Origin: Paramoeba atlantica | Taxonomy: Eukaryota > Discosea | Length of the DNA: 64,000 bases | Direction: 5' to 3' | Assembly: GCA_977017575.1 (NCBI GenBank) | Contig: CDRNVI010000012.1 | Location: 1 to 64,000 of the forward strand | Shown: positions 12,743 to 23,142 of the stretch, piece after piece | How positions within the stretch are numbered: position 1 is the stretch's first letter | Layout of the letters: every line of letters begins with the position of its first letter | Position numbers and translations under genes: made by a program | The notes under the pieces: model-generated | Told to the model about the DNA's origin: nothing | Database searches by the model: none | Seen by the model: the letters and a program-made list of their open reading frames with translations, nothing else

Positions 12743-14860
12743 ATGTCGCAAACATTTGCGTTCCAAGCGGAGATCAATCAGCTGATGTCTCTCATCATCA
12801 ACACCTTTTACAGCAATAAGGAGATTTTCTTACGCGAGCTGATCAGCAACTCTTCCGACGCCCTGGATAAGATTCGGTATCAAAGCCTTACGAACCCTGA
12901 AGTTCTTTCTGCGGATGAGAAGTTGCACATTCAATTGGTCGCGGACAAGGCGAACAAGACGTTGTCGGTTATTGACTCCGGGGTGGGTATGACGAAAGCG
13001 GACTTGGTGAATAACCTCGGCACGATTGCTCGATCCGGCACCAAGGCGTTCATGGAGGCCCTGGAATCGGGTGCGGACCTCAGTATGATCGGACAATTCG
13101 GTGTCGGGTTCTACTCGGCCTACCTGGTCGCGGACAAAGTCACTGTCGTCTCGAAGCACAATGACGACGAGGCGCACGTTTGGGAATCCTCCGCGGGTGG
13201 CACCTTCACTGTGGCTCCCTGCCCCTCGGCCCCAGTGAAGCGGGGGACAATGATCACGCTGCACCTGAAGGAGGACCAACAGGAGTACCTGGAAGAGCGA
13301 CGACTGAAGGACCTCGTGAAGAAGCACTCCGAGTTCATCGGCTACGACATCAAGCTACAAGTGGAGCGCACCACGGAGAAGGAAGTTACGGACGACGAGG
13401 CGGAGGAGGAAAAGGCGGAGGAAGTGAAACCGGAGGGAGGGGAGGACGAGCCCAAGGTAGAGGAGGCGGAGGAACCCCAGGAGGTGAAGAAGAAGACAAA
13501 GAAGGTGAAGGACGTCTCCGTGGAGTATGAGGTGCTGAACAAGAACAAGCCTCTGTGGACAAAGGACCCGAAGGAGGTGTCACAGGAGGAATACGCCGCC
13601 TTCTACAAGACCATCAGCAACGACTGGGAGGAGCATCTCTCCGTCAAACACTTTAGCGTGGAAGGGCAGCTGGAATTCCGCGCAGTACTGTTCGTCCCGA
13701 AGCGTGCTCCATTCGACATGTTCGAGCCCAATCGCAAGCGAAACAACATTAAGCTGTACGTGCGTCGTGTCTTCATTATGGACAACTGTGAGGAGATCTG
13801 TCCGGAGTGGCTGGCGTTCATTCGAGGCGTCGTCGACAGCGAAGACCTTCCGTTGAACATCTCCCGTGAGAACCTGCAGCAGAACAAAATCCTGAAGGTG
13901 ATCCGGAAGAACGTCGTGAAGAAGGCGGTGGAGTTGTTCGAAGAGCTTGCTGCGGATAAGGACAGTTACAAGAAGTTCTATGAGCACTTCGGGAAGAACA
14001 TCAAGCTTGGCATTCATGAGGATGCGACGAACCGAACCAAACTTTGCGAACTGCTACGCTACAACAGCACGAAGAGCGGCGAAGATGCTACGAGCTTGAA
14101 GGACTACGTCACCCGCATGAAGGAGGGCCAGAAGAGCATCTACTACATCACGGGAGACAGTCGCAAGAAGCTTGAGACATCCCCCTTCCTCGAAGAAGCC
14201 AAGCGGCGTGATATGGAAGTCTTGTTCATGGTGGATCCCATTGATGAATACGTCATGCAGCAGCTCAAGGACTTTGAGGATAAGAAATTCGTGTGTCTCA
14301 CCAAGGAGGGCGTCAAGTTTGAAGAAACGGAGGAGGAGAAGAAGGCACGGGAGGAGAACAAAGCGTCCTTCGAGAAGCTTTGCACGACGATCAAAGAGAT
14401 TCTTGGTGAGAAGGTGGACAAGGTTGTGCTTACCGAGCGCTTGGCGACCTCCCCCTGTATCCTGGTTACCTCTGAACACGGATGGAGTGCACACATGGAA
14501 CAGATCATGAAGCACCAAGCCCTGCGAGACGCTTCCATGTCCTCGTACATGGTGTCAAAGAAGACAATGGAGATCAATCCGCACCACAGCATTATTAAGG
14601 AGCTCCGACGTAAAGCGGATACTGATCAGAACGACAAGACCGTGAAGGATCTCGTCATGCTCCTCTTCGATACCGCGTTGTTGACCTCAGGGTTTAACCT
14701 TGAAGATCCTTCCTCCTACGGCGAACGCATCCACCGCATGGTGAAACTCGGCCTCTCCATCGATGACGACGAGCTTCCCCCTGCCCCCGTGGCGGCCAGC
14801 TCGGAAATGGATGCTGACGATCTTGCGGAGGGCGAAGGACGTATGCAGGAGGTCGATTAA
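12743..14860 (+). CDS. HSP90: HSP90 copy 6, last copy of the array
   Basis: Full-length 705-residue HSP90 and the terminal unit of the array. Differences from the majority are Glu3 to Gln (MSQTF) and Lys204. It also has several private silent changes in its 3' third (near 14222, 14431 and 14482). An end unit is expected to be homogenised least by unequal exchange, which fits its private variants. The sequence after its stop matches the array spacer for about 170 bases and then diverges. Confidence 0.98.
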   Translation: MSQTFAFQAEINQLMSLIINTFYSNKEIFLRELISNSSDALDKIRYQSLTNPEVLSADEKLHIQLVADKANKTLSVIDSGVGMTKADLVNNLGTIARSGTKAFMEALESGADLSMIGQFGVGFYSAYLVADKVTVVSKHNDDEAHVWESSAGGTFTVAPCPSAPVKRGTMITLHLKEDQQEYLEERRLKDLVKKHSEFIGYDIKLQVERTTEKEVTDDEAEEEKAEEVKPEGGEDEPKVEEAEEPQEVKKKTKKVKDVSVEYEVLNKNKPLWTKDPKEVSQEEYAAFYKTISNDWEEHLSVKHFSVEGQLEFRAVLFVPKRAPFDMFEPNRKRNNIKLYVRRVFIMDNCEEICPEWLAFIRGVVDSEDLPLNISRENLQQNKILKVIRKNVVKKAVELFEELAADKDSYKKFYEHFGKNIKLGIHEDATNRTKLCELLRYNSTKSGEDATSLKDYVTRMKEGQKSIYYITGDSRKKLETSPFLEEAKRRDMEVLFMVDPIDEYVMQQLKDFEDKKFVCLTKEGVKFEETEEEKKAREENKASFEKLCTTIKEILGEKVDKVVLTERLATSPCILVTSEHGWSAHMEQIMKHQALRDASMSSYMVSKKTMEINPHHSIIKELRRKADTDQNDKTVKDLVMLLFDTALLTSGFNLEDPSSYGERIHRMVKLGLSIDDDELPPAPVAASSEMDADDLAEGEGRMQEVD

Positions 14861-15030
14861 GTCGCTTATCGGCTGATCCTATGAGATCACATTCGGGGAA
14901 GGAAATCAATTGCTAAATTTGATCTTTTTGCTTTTTACGAATTAAGTTCAAGGAACGCTGAAATGCAAGATAATCGCCAGGTTGAGCAAGATATGACACT
15001 TTGCTCCTGCAATATCTTTTGTTTTGTGCG

Positions 15031-15813
15031 AATTCAAGCAATTTTTTGCATATAGCAGTTCACGACGTTATATTAGTTTCAAGTAGGAAACCTTTTCACG
15101 CAATTAAACAAACATGCCGAAGAACATTCTTCATGCAATTTTAAAGGGCTCCTTGATGGTGTATGAATATCCTGCATTCTATTTTTAGTACCCTCCCTTT
15201 GTACTCACATATTTCGAAATTATGTTATTATTAAAGGTGGACTTTATGTCAAGGCGCTACGGTTTATGGAAAAAGCTTTGGTATGACCATCTTTTGGTAT
15301 TCCTTTGCGGTATTACTCGTGTATGAAGTTCAAGGCTTATAAATCTATCTTTTAGGGATGCTTATAAAAATGATTTGTAAGCGAAAGTGAATTTCCGAAA
15401 ATTGGATTTTTATTATTCTTTCTCTTCTTTGTGATTTATACGATACCTCCACTTGTTTTTCTACTGTTCACCGTTTAATGTGAATTCAAATTAAAGTTAT
15501 TCGTTCTTTTCTATTTTCCCCTATTTCACAGTCTTCACTACTTTTGATCTTCACATGGAATTATTGCGGATTATGAAATGAGTGGCGTTCCGGTGTAGTT
15601 TTGGCAGAACACTCTTAACTAAAGCTGTATGTACATTGTTCTCATTTATGTGCGCATTGTACAGACTTTTGACGCTTGAAGAGAACTACCACTGCTCGCT
15701 TTTTTCTGAGCAACCGTTCATGATTTAGCCTTGCGTTTGCCTACGTTTTTCTGTGTCTCTGGGCCAATGGTACAGCTTGGAAGTTTGTAATAGTCTGGAT
15801 TTCTTCAAAGACA
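15031..15813. other. Intergenic: diverged relic of the HSP90 spacer, then AT-rich sequence
   Basis: From about 15,031 to 15,240 the sequence still aligns, with many mismatches and small indels, to the array spacer: a shared GCAGTTC, TAGTTTCAA, TTCACGCAA, GATGGT and AGTAC order. It looks like an old repeat unit edge that escaped homogenisation. The rest, to 15,813, is AT-rich with no gene or repeat that I can recognise. Confidence 0.6.
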
Positions 15814-18798
15814 ATGATATTTTCGCATTTGTTGGCACAGCTGTTGCTGTGCACGTGCATATTTTCAAACGAAGATTCCGTTCGCTGCATTTTTTCTATC
15901 TCGCACTCATTGCTTCCGTACAGTGAGCTTTCTGGGAATCCATGTGGTGTTTCCGATGCGTACCCCTGCGTGTCGGGGTGGGCTAATCGCAACGCTGCAA
16001 TACGTAGCGCCCAGAAGGATGCCCCTGGGGGTTCTGATAGAACGTTCACAATGGTGACAGTGGACGACGAATCAGCCCTTGTGAGTTCACATTGCTTATT
16101 GTTTGGTTTAAACCACAAACTAGAAAGTGACGTGACCATTGATGCTTACGTGTTGCGCTCTGCCATTATGCTAAACACCAATGACGATCGCGTAAATTCA
16201 TGGTTTGCAGTGAAAAAAAGAAAAATCCCACCCGCTATCACGCTTTTGGTTCAAGAAGAAATTAATCCACTGCTCGCAACAATTTTACATCCTGCTACGT
16301 TAAAGCGAATAGGTTCCCATGAGGTGCTTTTCATTAGTTTATTCGATCCTGGAGAAGCGTACTTCAAGGACCTAGAGCCGATGATTCGTGCTCTGCATAA
16401 TACTTATCTGCCTGATTTAACAATTCTCCTTGTCCGCTCAATCATAAGTGCCACAAAACTGCGTTTCATCGACAGTCCATATGTTGATGTGTTATTGTTT
16501 TTGAGACCGAACGCAACTTACGAACACTCTAAAAGAAAGTTTACACATCATGTTACAGTCAATGCAGAGATAGTATCCCTTTTCTGTTTGGACTGGGATT
16601 TCTCTCAAAGAAATATACATTCCGTTTCTTTACTGACTGTGAATGACGCCAGCACAGTTAATGTTAGATACCCACACCAGTTTGCAAACGACTCTAAAAC
16701 ATTGCAGCGAGAAATTGATACAGTTCTCGGAAAGGTTATTAGCGCTGATCGTCAGCCGAGAACCATATGTTTGCAGCAAGAATGTAGTGCTGGAAATTTT
16801 CTTGCAGATGCTGTATACGCCGGGAATCCTCTCTTCTCGCCAGATATTGTCCTGATACCCTCCAGACTTGCTCAAGAAGTTAACGGGGTTCAGGATGCTG
16901 CTCCGTCACAAGTCTGGACTTATATGCCTGATTATATACATGTCTCTAAGCATTATTTATACGGGTCTCAAATCTGGTTGTTGTTGAATAGTAGCATATG
17001 GAGCTTACCCCGGATGCCACTTCAAATGAGCGGCCTACGCATGGAATACGACGCTGTAGAACATAGCTCAGTTAATAGTACACGATTATTGAATGTCGAA
17101 GTATACAATCGTAGCGAGAGTAGGTGGAACTCTCTAAAGAGAAATATTCTTTATGAGGTGGTCCTTTTAGAGAATGTGACGAAATACGAGGTCAATCTGT
17201 TATCTGGTTCTGATTTAATTTACAAGTTTTTGCATTTCTCTACGCGGACTTCGCTACAGACGTTCTGCATACAGTGGATGTATCAAATCAATAAACGTAG
17301 TCTACACCAAGGGTACCGTATTCGAGGTGATTATCGTCATTCGGGAAATCGAACTCCTTTTCTTCTACCTCCTTTGTTACGTGACGAATGCCAATTCAAC
17401 ACGCGGTGGTTAGAATCATGTGGGGAGTGTGAGCCATGCCCTGTGGGGACCTATCAGCCTATTAGAGGACAAGAGTTTTGTATACCAGTCTCCGTAAAAT
17501 TTCCTCTTTCGGAAGCAATCATTACTGCTCTAATACTTAGCACGATTATAGTTCTCATGCTTATGCTCTCTTTTCCTATTGTATGGAAAGTTACAGATCA
17601 CTACAAAAAAAACCGACTCCTTGTAAAGCAGCGCATGGTTGCGTGCGAGCTAGCAGAAGGAATAGCAAGTCAAAAACCCGATAAAGATATAATTTATGGT
17701 TGTTCCTTGTCACATTCCCTTTCCAATTCTATGCGTCGAATTTACGACACGTTGAAAAAAGTCGCAGAAACTTCTGGTTCCGTAAAGGGGCAGGGTTTCG
17801 TCATCAAAGAAATTTTTGCAAGGAATTCGTGCCTGTGGTATTGTCAGTATTTTAAGAGGACCGTTCTGAGAACAACGCACTGCCATATTTTTAACGAAGC
17901 CTCAAAAATACCAATAATTTTAAATTCCGTTCAATCTTTTTACTCACCGAGTAGCAAATGTTATACGATTTCTCCTATCTCGTCACCACCCAACGCAAGC
18001 GATTTTGAAAATGTTCCTCGCACTATTTCAAGGAGTAAAACTTCTGAATATCAAGGCAGTGAAAGTCAATGTGTTCTACTACCATCTGGGGACAGTGGTC
18101 TGGACAACTACGGTTCAGTTATCAAGCTTGTTTCTCCGAAACTGCTGTCAGGAACATCCTTTTTTCATGTCAATAATTTGCCACTCACGGAAAAGCTTTT
18201 TATTCTGCACCAAATTCGTTTTCTTCGACACAATAATCTTACACCATATTTAAGATACGTTGTCCGAGAAGATAGTATCACAGCTGTCCAAGATTACACG
18301 TATGGAAATAGCCTTTCCTATGTCTTAGATTGTTTTGGGAATCTGCCTATGCTGTTGGTTCGAAAATATGCACGAGATATATGTCTCGATGCCGCATTCT
18401 TGCAACGCAGTGGACATTCTCATGGTAATATATGTTTGAAAAACATTATTCTTATTGGGAGTAGATGTCGGGTAAGTGGCTTCTGTCTCCCACTTGATAC
18501 GAGTGCAGATAAATGCAGTTTCTCAGACGTCCCAGAAGTCTATCGCTACCATGCGCACAATGTACACTCTCGAGATCCTTTCACATACGTTCGGGCTATT
18601 GGTTGTATGGTCACTGTCATGCTGACTGGCAAGTTCTTTCAGGAACGTGAATGGGAAAAACAACTGACGAGAACAGTGGGGGATGAGCAAGAGAGATACC
18701 TTGCAAAGTCATTCTGCTCACTTGCTCTTACTTGTCATCCTATGACGAGGCCAAGTCTGTCTAACTTGCTTAGTCACCCCTTTCTTCACGTTGAATAG
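15814..18798 (+). CDS. Receptor-like protein: 5'-nucleotidase-like ectodomain, one TM, pseudokinase
   Basis: 994 residues in one ORF from ATG 15814. Residues 1-18 look like a signal peptide (LLAQLLLCTCIF). The ectodomain resembles the 5'-nucleotidase family. The clearest part is the C-terminal substrate-binding domain: GNFLADAV at about 327, then a segment like the family's IR/G-IT region, and LRMEYD at about 407. The N-terminal metallophosphatase half is much weaker, so catalysis is doubtful. A cysteine-rich stretch (about 526-556, CGECEPCPVGTYQP) precedes a strong membrane span (about 566-590). The cytoplasmic C-terminal about 225 residues are kinase-like, but the catalytic loop reads HGNICLKNI instead of HRDLKxxN and the DFG position reads SGF. 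This is a pseudokinase, reminiscent of the kinase-homology domain of receptor guanylate cyclases. Likely role: cell-surface sensing of a nucleotide-like ligand (inference). Confidence 0.75.
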   Translation: MIFSHLLAQLLLCTCIFSNEDSVRCIFSISHSLLPYSELSGNPCGVSDAYPCVSGWANRNAAIRSAQKDAPGGSDRTFTMVTVDDESALVSSHCLLFGLNHKLESDVTIDAYVLRSAIMLNTNDDRVNSWFAVKKRKIPPAITLLVQEEINPLLATILHPATLKRIGSHEVLFISLFDPGEAYFKDLEPMIRALHNTYLPDLTILLVRSIISATKLRFIDSPYVDVLLFLRPNATYEHSKRKFTHHVTVNAEIVSLFCLDWDFSQRNIHSVSLLTVNDASTVNVRYPHQFANDSKTLQREIDTVLGKVISADRQPRTICLQQECSAGNFLADAVYAGNPLFSPDIVLIPSRLAQEVNGVQDAAPSQVWTYMPDYIHVSKHYLYGSQIWLLLNSSIWSLPRMPLQMSGLRMEYDAVEHSSVNSTRLLNVEVYNRSESRWNSLKRNILYEVVLLENVTKYEVNLLSGSDLIYKFLHFSTRTSLQTFCIQWMYQINKRSLHQGYRIRGDYRHSGNRTPFLLPPLLRDECQFNTRWLESCGECEPCPVGTYQPIRGQEFCIPVSVKFPLSEAIITALILSTIIVLMLMLSFPIVWKVTDHYKKNRLLVKQRMVACELAEGIASQKPDKDIIYGCSLSHSLSNSMRRIYDTLKKVAETSGSVKGQGFVIKEIFARNSCLWYCQYFKRTVLRTTHCHIFNEASKIPIILNSVQSFYSPSSKCYTISPISSPPNASDFENVPRTISRSKTSEYQGSESQCVLLPSGDSGLDNYGSVIKLVSPKLLSGTSFFHVNNLPLTEKLFILHQIRFLRHNNLTPYLRYVVREDSITAVQDYTYGNSLSYVLDCFGNLPMLLVRKYARDICLDAAFLQRSGHSHGNICLKNIILIGSRCRVSGFCLPLDTSADKCSFSDVPEVYRYHAHNVHSRDPFTYVRAIGCMVTVMLTGKFFQEREWEKQLTRTVGDEQERYLAKSFCSLALTCHPMTRPSLSNLLSHPFLHVE

Positions 18799-19137
18799 TT
18801 TTAAGGAAGGAATTTCATTTGCAACACAGAATGTCACATTCTGTGCTATTAAGCCAGTTTATGTGTCCCAATTTTGTGTACACTGTGCTTCCTCAGCGAT
18901 CATTCCAGTACTTTGTAAAAGTCTCGCTATCTTTATTCTCTTTTATAGAAGAGAATTGTGTCTGTCAAGGCCTTGCTGACCTTTTTGAATAAATAACGGC
19001 TACAATTAAAACAAATTTCTTAATTATTACAACAAATAAGTAATTATTAAGTAAAGCAATATTAATTATATGGCTCGTTGTCGCAGGTATGCAGTATTTA
19101 TACTCATCTTACGCATTTTCCTTCATTAACTCATATC
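18799..19137. other. Intergenic, AT-rich
   Basis: Short spacer between the receptor-like gene and V-ATPase G. Apart from an AT-rich stretch and the TTCATTAACTC element just before the next ATG, nothing stands out. Confidence 0.5.
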
Positions 19138-19446
19138 ATGTCTCGTCAAACAGAATTCGTTCAACGCATTTTGGAGGCAGAGAAACGACGAAACGAAATA
19201 GTTCAAGAGGCCAAAAAGAATAAACAGCAAAGATTGCGTCAGGCACGCAAAGATGCTGAAACAGAGATTATTGCCTTTCAAGCTGAGAGAAATAATGAGC
19301 TTGAAGAGTACAAGAAATCGGCATGTGATTTAGTCTACGAAGAAGTCCCCATACTTTCAAGTGCAAGTCGAATCAACGAAAGAACTAACAAAAGAATTGA
19401 TGACGTCGCAGAATTTTTATTCCAGCGCGTGTCTAATTTTGCTTAA
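19138..19446 (+). CDS. V-type H+-ATPase subunit G
   Basis: 102 residues. Subunit G forms part of the peripheral stalk of the vacuolar proton pump, pairing with subunit E to hold the catalytic V1 head. The protein has the family pattern of an N-terminal amphipathic helix (FVQRILEAEKRRNEIVQEAKK) followed by a long, highly charged coiled coil (RQARKDAETEIIAFQAERN), and the typical length of about 105-120 residues. Start at ATG 19138, because the homologous N-terminus begins there; the upstream frame has no ATG. A TTCATTAACTC element lies 13 bases upstream. The C-terminal third is poorly conserved, as usual for this subunit. Confidence 0.88.
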   Translation: MSRQTEFVQRILEAEKRRNEIVQEAKKNKQQRLRQARKDAETEIIAFQAERNNELEEYKKSACDLVYEEVPILSSASRINERTNKRIDDVAEFLFQRVSNFA

Positions 19447-20021
19447 AATTTTGTTCGAAGACTTTTTAACCATGGGTAGTAATATCTCACAAGACCAAAA
19501 AAATATCTCACAAGACACGCAGTCTAACTCAGAAGGGCCAGTGATAAATAGAAACTGGTCATTTGGCAAATGCTTAACTTAAGTTGGACATCAAATTTCT
19601 ATGTACTATGCACCTCGATTTATGCGTTAGTCCTAGACGACCTGTTTATACGCATATCTATTTCACTACAATTTTTGATATTGTGGCTGGTATCATCTTC
19701 TTGAGTGATGGTTGTCACCAGGAATTCGTATATTTGGGCCTTCATGTACAACATTCCTGTTATGACTGCTTTAAACTTTTGATTTAGTGCACATCATACT
19801 TTGATATAGACTGTTCAAGTAGAGCTCATGCGAAATTATCTATTATGCATGTAATACGTTTTGTTCTATCTACAGAAAATACAGAACGAACTATGCTGTG
19901 AACATGCCGTATCGTCGAAGTGTTATGGATTTGCTTATTGAGCAGTTTGACTCAACGTAAATCGGGAATATCACCGTGAAAAGGAGGTGGAAAACATTTT
20001 CAGTACAAGACGCAATACGCG
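19447..20021. other. Intergenic, no gene seen
   Basis: About 575 bases. Contains a small imperfect direct repeat (AATATCTCACAAGAC at about 19481 and 19502). Short ORFs here have no recognisable features. Confidence 0.5.
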
Positions 20022-21662
20022 ATGGTTGGTGCGTCATGTCTCTTTTGTAATATAAAACATAAGGCAGTTCCTATTGCTCGCAGTACACTATCTCACCAAA
20101 AAAATAAAGAAATTAATAATGCTGTCGACAGGATGATGAATGCTTCGAACGGGTTAGTTCTTGTTGTACACGGTCCTCCAGGATGCGGCAAGCGCACTTC
20201 GATGGACTTAATGATTGCAGAAAGACAGATTTCTTGTAGAAGAGTGTTTAATGAGGAGTGGACTATTCGTGAGCTTGCGCTTCTGCTGAATAGCTCTCTA
20301 GACAATAGATCCTACGTGACGGTATTCGAAAATGTTATTCCTCAAAGTACATGTCCATTGCAGAGGGCGTTTCGAGACAGATTAACCGACCGATTTCTTG
20401 CTCAAGTACGTGAGGCACGAATCAAAGCGATTTTTATGTGCACCACCTCAGACGTCTACAGCGAACGAACCGCACTGCGAGAGTGGTTTTCGGAACAGTT
20501 TTTGGTATCCTCGAATGTGGAATTCATACGTGTCCCACCAGTTACGACAGCTTCTATCAAGCGTTGCCTGGAACACATAACGAACCTTTGCCATTTTTCT
20601 TCCGAAATTGGGATCAGAGACACAATTTCGGGCATAGCGGAGGATGCAGGTGATATTCGTGCTGCTACCGTGCAACTGCAGTGGGTTCTTCTAAAGTACC
20701 GATCTTCACGTAAGACTACGAAAGCCGAACCGTCGCACCAGCAAACTGGTATACTCTTGCCAAAGAAAGGTGTCGACGTTATCGACATCGATAAAGAACC
20801 AGTAAAGCAAACCAGTGTAATTCCGAACCCGCAGAATAGAGATGCTTATCTGAATATAGGTCATGCAACGGCACGTTTTCTCTACGGAAGACCTTATACT
20901 GTGCAAGAAATATTATACAGTTTGCCAGAAGTGTCAGGAATGCGTTTGCTTTCTTTTTTTCATCATAACATGCTTCAATTTTTTGATGCAGAAAACATAG
21001 AAGGCGCAGCCGCTGTCTATTTGGACATAGCGTGTGCGGACGAAATCATTCCAACATCATCCTCAAACTTCTTTGTGCGAGAAATACTTCCTTTGGAATG
21101 TGTCATCTGTGCATATCGTACTTTCAACGCTAATCCAAATGTTGCTAAAAAATGGCAACCGTGCACAGCTCCTCCCTTTATGCCGAAATGTTCTGTTTCT
21201 TACACGAAATGGCGTCAGGATGAAGATGATTGTTTATTGCACTCTATTCTTTTTTGTGATGAACTACTTCTTCCTGATGCACTCCCACCTACCAAAGAAT
21301 CGAAAAAGAGTGACTCCCTCCCAACAATTCTTGAAACAAAAAATATTCATAGTGGTTCAAGAAACTGGAGGTCTAAATTGGCAGTAGACGGAAATAGAAT
21401 CCTTCCTTTAAGTAAGAAAATAGCAAGAACCTCAGCTCCTTCTATTGAAGCGAAATATGAAAGAAAAAAGCGAAGTCTACCGAAGCATTTCGTAGCTTCG
21501 CTTTGGTCATCGTATAATGCTGCTGATCCTGAAGGGTGGAAAAAACATTTACGAGAAGAATATTACGACGTTGTGTCAGCAGATAATCATTCTGTGTCTG
21601 GCGACACTTGCGTCAGTAACAACGACGACGAAATAGAGGATTCCGATGATCTTCAGGAGTGA
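20022..21662 (+). CDS. RAD17: Rad17/Rad24-type checkpoint clamp loader
   Basis: 546 residues, AAA+ ATPase of the checkpoint clamp-loader family, which with RFC2-5 loads the 9-1-1 clamp at damaged or stalled DNA. Seen: Walker A GPPGCGKRTS at about 50-60; a degenerate Walker B strand VTVFENVIPQ, which fits Rad17 because this family lacks the usual DEAD-type box; the segment ending EDAGDIRAATVQLQW (about 207-221), matching the Rad17 GDIRSAINSLQF region; and the region LNIGHATARFLYGRPYT to AAVYLDIACADEI, corresponding to the helical collar (HALGKILY, LHQNY, ASEFLSFAD in Rad17). The tail is acidic (DDEIEDSDDLQE). It is shorter than human RAD17. A plain RFC1-like subunit is the alternative; the collar matches argue against it. 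Confidence 0.8.
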   Translation: MVGASCLFCNIKHKAVPIARSTLSHQKNKEINNAVDRMMNASNGLVLVVHGPPGCGKRTSMDLMIAERQISCRRVFNEEWTIRELALLLNSSLDNRSYVTVFENVIPQSTCPLQRAFRDRLTDRFLAQVREARIKAIFMCTTSDVYSERTALREWFSEQFLVSSNVEFIRVPPVTTASIKRCLEHITNLCHFSSEIGIRDTISGIAEDAGDIRAATVQLQWVLLKYRSSRKTTKAEPSHQQTGILLPKKGVDVIDIDKEPVKQTSVIPNPQNRDAYLNIGHATARFLYGRPYTVQEILYSLPEVSGMRLLSFFHHNMLQFFDAENIEGAAAVYLDIACADEIIPTSSSNFFVREILPLECVICAYRTFNANPNVAKKWQPCTAPPFMPKCSVSYTKWRQDEDDCLLHSILFCDELLLPDALPPTKESKKSDSLPTILETKNIHSGSRNWRSKLAVDGNRILPLSKKIARTSAPSIEAKYERKKRSLPKHFVASLWSSYNAADPEGWKKHLREEYYDVVSADNHSVSGDTCVSNNDDEIEDSDDLQE

Positions 21663-21930
21663 AACGCAAATTTTCTCTCGCAGAAATATGCATTTATACG
21701 TTATCCACATACAGTATCGGTCTTTTATCATGCCGTGTATCTCAATTAAATTGTGTTAATTAAAAAAATTACTATTCCCACCGAAAGAACTATTTTCTGC
21801 TCTTTTTGCTGTGTCTAGTCTTTATCCTTGCACCTTATCATAACGTACACGTACACTCTTCTTGTTCCGTGTCTTTCCATTAAAACTGTACCTTAGTATT
21901 TCACCTTTGCATTCTTAGCACGAGATTTTC
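21663..21930 (+). promoter_or_regulatory. Pyrimidine-rich leader upstream of fibrillarin
   Basis: The 150 bases before the fibrillarin ATG are strongly pyrimidine-rich on the + strand (runs such as TTCTGCTCTTTTTGCTGTG and CTCTTCTTGTTCCGTGTC), with two AGs closer to the start (ACCTTAG, TTCTTAG). This could be a promoter leader or a trans-splicing acceptor region; the sequence alone does not decide. Confidence 0.35.
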
Positions 21931-22761
21931 ATGAGAGGAGGACCTATGGGCCGAGGAGGTGGACCTATGCGAGGGGGTCGTGCCCGAGGCGGGATTGGTG
22001 GAGGACGTGGTAGGGGTTCAGGTCGCGGTCGCGGAGGTTCCATGGGGAAACCTAAAAGTGCGGAAATCAGTGCTCACCATCGCTTTCCCGGGGTGTTCGT
22101 TTCCGGGGGTAAGGCACTGTGCACTCAGAGTCAGGTCCCCGGGGTAAATGTATACGGAGAGAAGAAAATAAATGTAAAGTTACAGGAGGAGGATGAGGCT
22201 AACACGGAATTTCGCGTGTGGAATCCGTACCGGTCAAAGCTCGCGGCGGGTATTTACAACGGCATAGAAAAAATGTACGTCGCTCCGGGAGAGAAGGTAC
22301 TCTATCTGGGAGCTGCCAGCGGAACCACTGTTTCGCACGTCAGTGATGTCGTCGGCTCGGAAGGAGTAGTGTATGCCGTCGAGTTCTCATTAAGATGCGG
22401 AAGGGATCTAGAGGAAATGTCAAAGCATCGACCGAATATTGTGCCCATAGTTGAAGACGCGCGTCACCCGTGGAAATATCGAATGCTGATCCCCGGACTT
22501 GTAGATGCTATCTTTATGGACGTAGCACAACCTGATCAGGCTCGAATCATTGCTTTGAATGCTAAACATTTTCTGAAAAGTGGGGGTGGCTTTGCTATTT
22601 CAATCAAGGCGAACTGCGTCGATAGCACCGCAGAGCCAGAAGTGGTCTTTGCCTCTGAGGTTGCAAAATTAAAAAAGGAGAAACTGCGACCGAAAGAGCA
22701 AGTGACGTTGGAACCTTTTGAACGAGGTCATGCACTTGTGGCTGGCGTCTACAAACCTTAA
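21931..22761 (+). CDS. NOP1: Fibrillarin (Nop1), rRNA 2'-O-methyltransferase
   Basis: 276 residues. Fibrillarin is the SAM-dependent methyltransferase of box C/D snoRNPs, acting in the nucleolus on pre-rRNA and also methylating histone H2A glutamine in some eukaryotes. The N-terminus (residues 1-45) is a glycine/arginine-rich GAR domain with many RGG/RGR units. Next come [28 protein letters not shown], the SAM-binding motif [17 protein letters not shown], and the active-site region with [12 protein letters not shown] and [12 protein letters not shown], which hold the family's catalytic D and K. It ends in the expected [10 protein letters not shown]. The length is slightly shorter than the human protein, owing to a short GAR domain. 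Confidence 0.97.
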   Translation: MRGGPMGRGGGPMRGGRARGGIGGGRGRGSGRGRGGSMGKPKSAEISAHHRFPGVFVSGGKALCTQSQVPGVNVYGEKKINVKLQEEDEANTEFRVWNPYRSKLAAGIYNGIEKMYVAPGEKVLYLGAASGTTVSHVSDVVGSEGVVYAVEFSLRCGRDLEEMSKHRPNIVPIVEDARHPWKYRMLIPGLVDAIFMDVAQPDQARIIALNAKHFLKSGGGFAISIKANCVDSTAEPEVVFASEVAKLKKEKLRPKEQVTLEPFERGHALVAGVYKP

Positions 22762-23142
22762 AGAACGAAAGCTATCTTGATTCGAGGCCAATACTGCATA
22801 ATGGTTCTACTCGGCCTAGTATAGAACTCCTTATATAGAACTCCTTTATAGCTAATAACATTATGTGAAGGAGATATTCTGTTATTTTTACTCACTGATA
22901 ATTTTAGCAGCGATAGGTGCGTACATACATTAAATCTTTTTTCTTTGCTTAGCCACTTTCAACTAGCATTGAAGCTACGGTTTCTGTAATTTTTTTCGAT
23001 ACTTTCATTGTACATAGGCACGCATGTTAATTTTAATCTTGATTACTTGGGATACGGATCGTCAATTTTTATGTTGCTTTTAGTCACTCAAATTTTTCAT
23101 CTCTTAGAGTGAGAGATAAATTACTCATTATTCACGGTGTCT
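22762..23142. other. Intergenic, AT-rich
   Basis: About 380 bases between fibrillarin and the FUSC-like gene. Near the start there is a short tandem duplication (TATAGAACTCCTT at about 22821 and 22834). TTTTTCATCTC at about 23093 resembles the initiator-like element of other genes. Confidence 0.45.

Larger units (their letters stand above)
1..15030 (+). repeat. HSP90 tandem array, 2,587 bp unit, at least six copies
   Basis: Six HSP90 genes repeat head to tail with an exact period of 2,587 bp (start codons at 2395, 4982, 7569, 10156 and 12743). Each unit is a 2,118 bp CDS plus a 469 bp spacer. The spacers are nearly identical: the first has an A where the others have a G near 2265. The left end lies outside the window. 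Near-identity to the right ends at about 15,030, shortly after the last stop codon. Copies differ by a few substitutions arranged in blocks. Copies 1-3 encode Glu204 and copies 4-6 Lys204. Copies 1-2 share a GAT codon that is GAC in copies 3-6. This pattern suggests homogenisation by unequal exchange or gene conversion with incomplete spread. In other protists, HSP90 arrays of this kind support high constitutive expression. Confidence 0.97.

Noticed and set aside
185-14909. Many ORFs of 65-165 codons antisense to or out of frame with the HSP90 copies
   Set aside because: They recur identically in each unit only because the DNA repeats. They have no family features, and their composition follows the HSP90 codons on the other strand.
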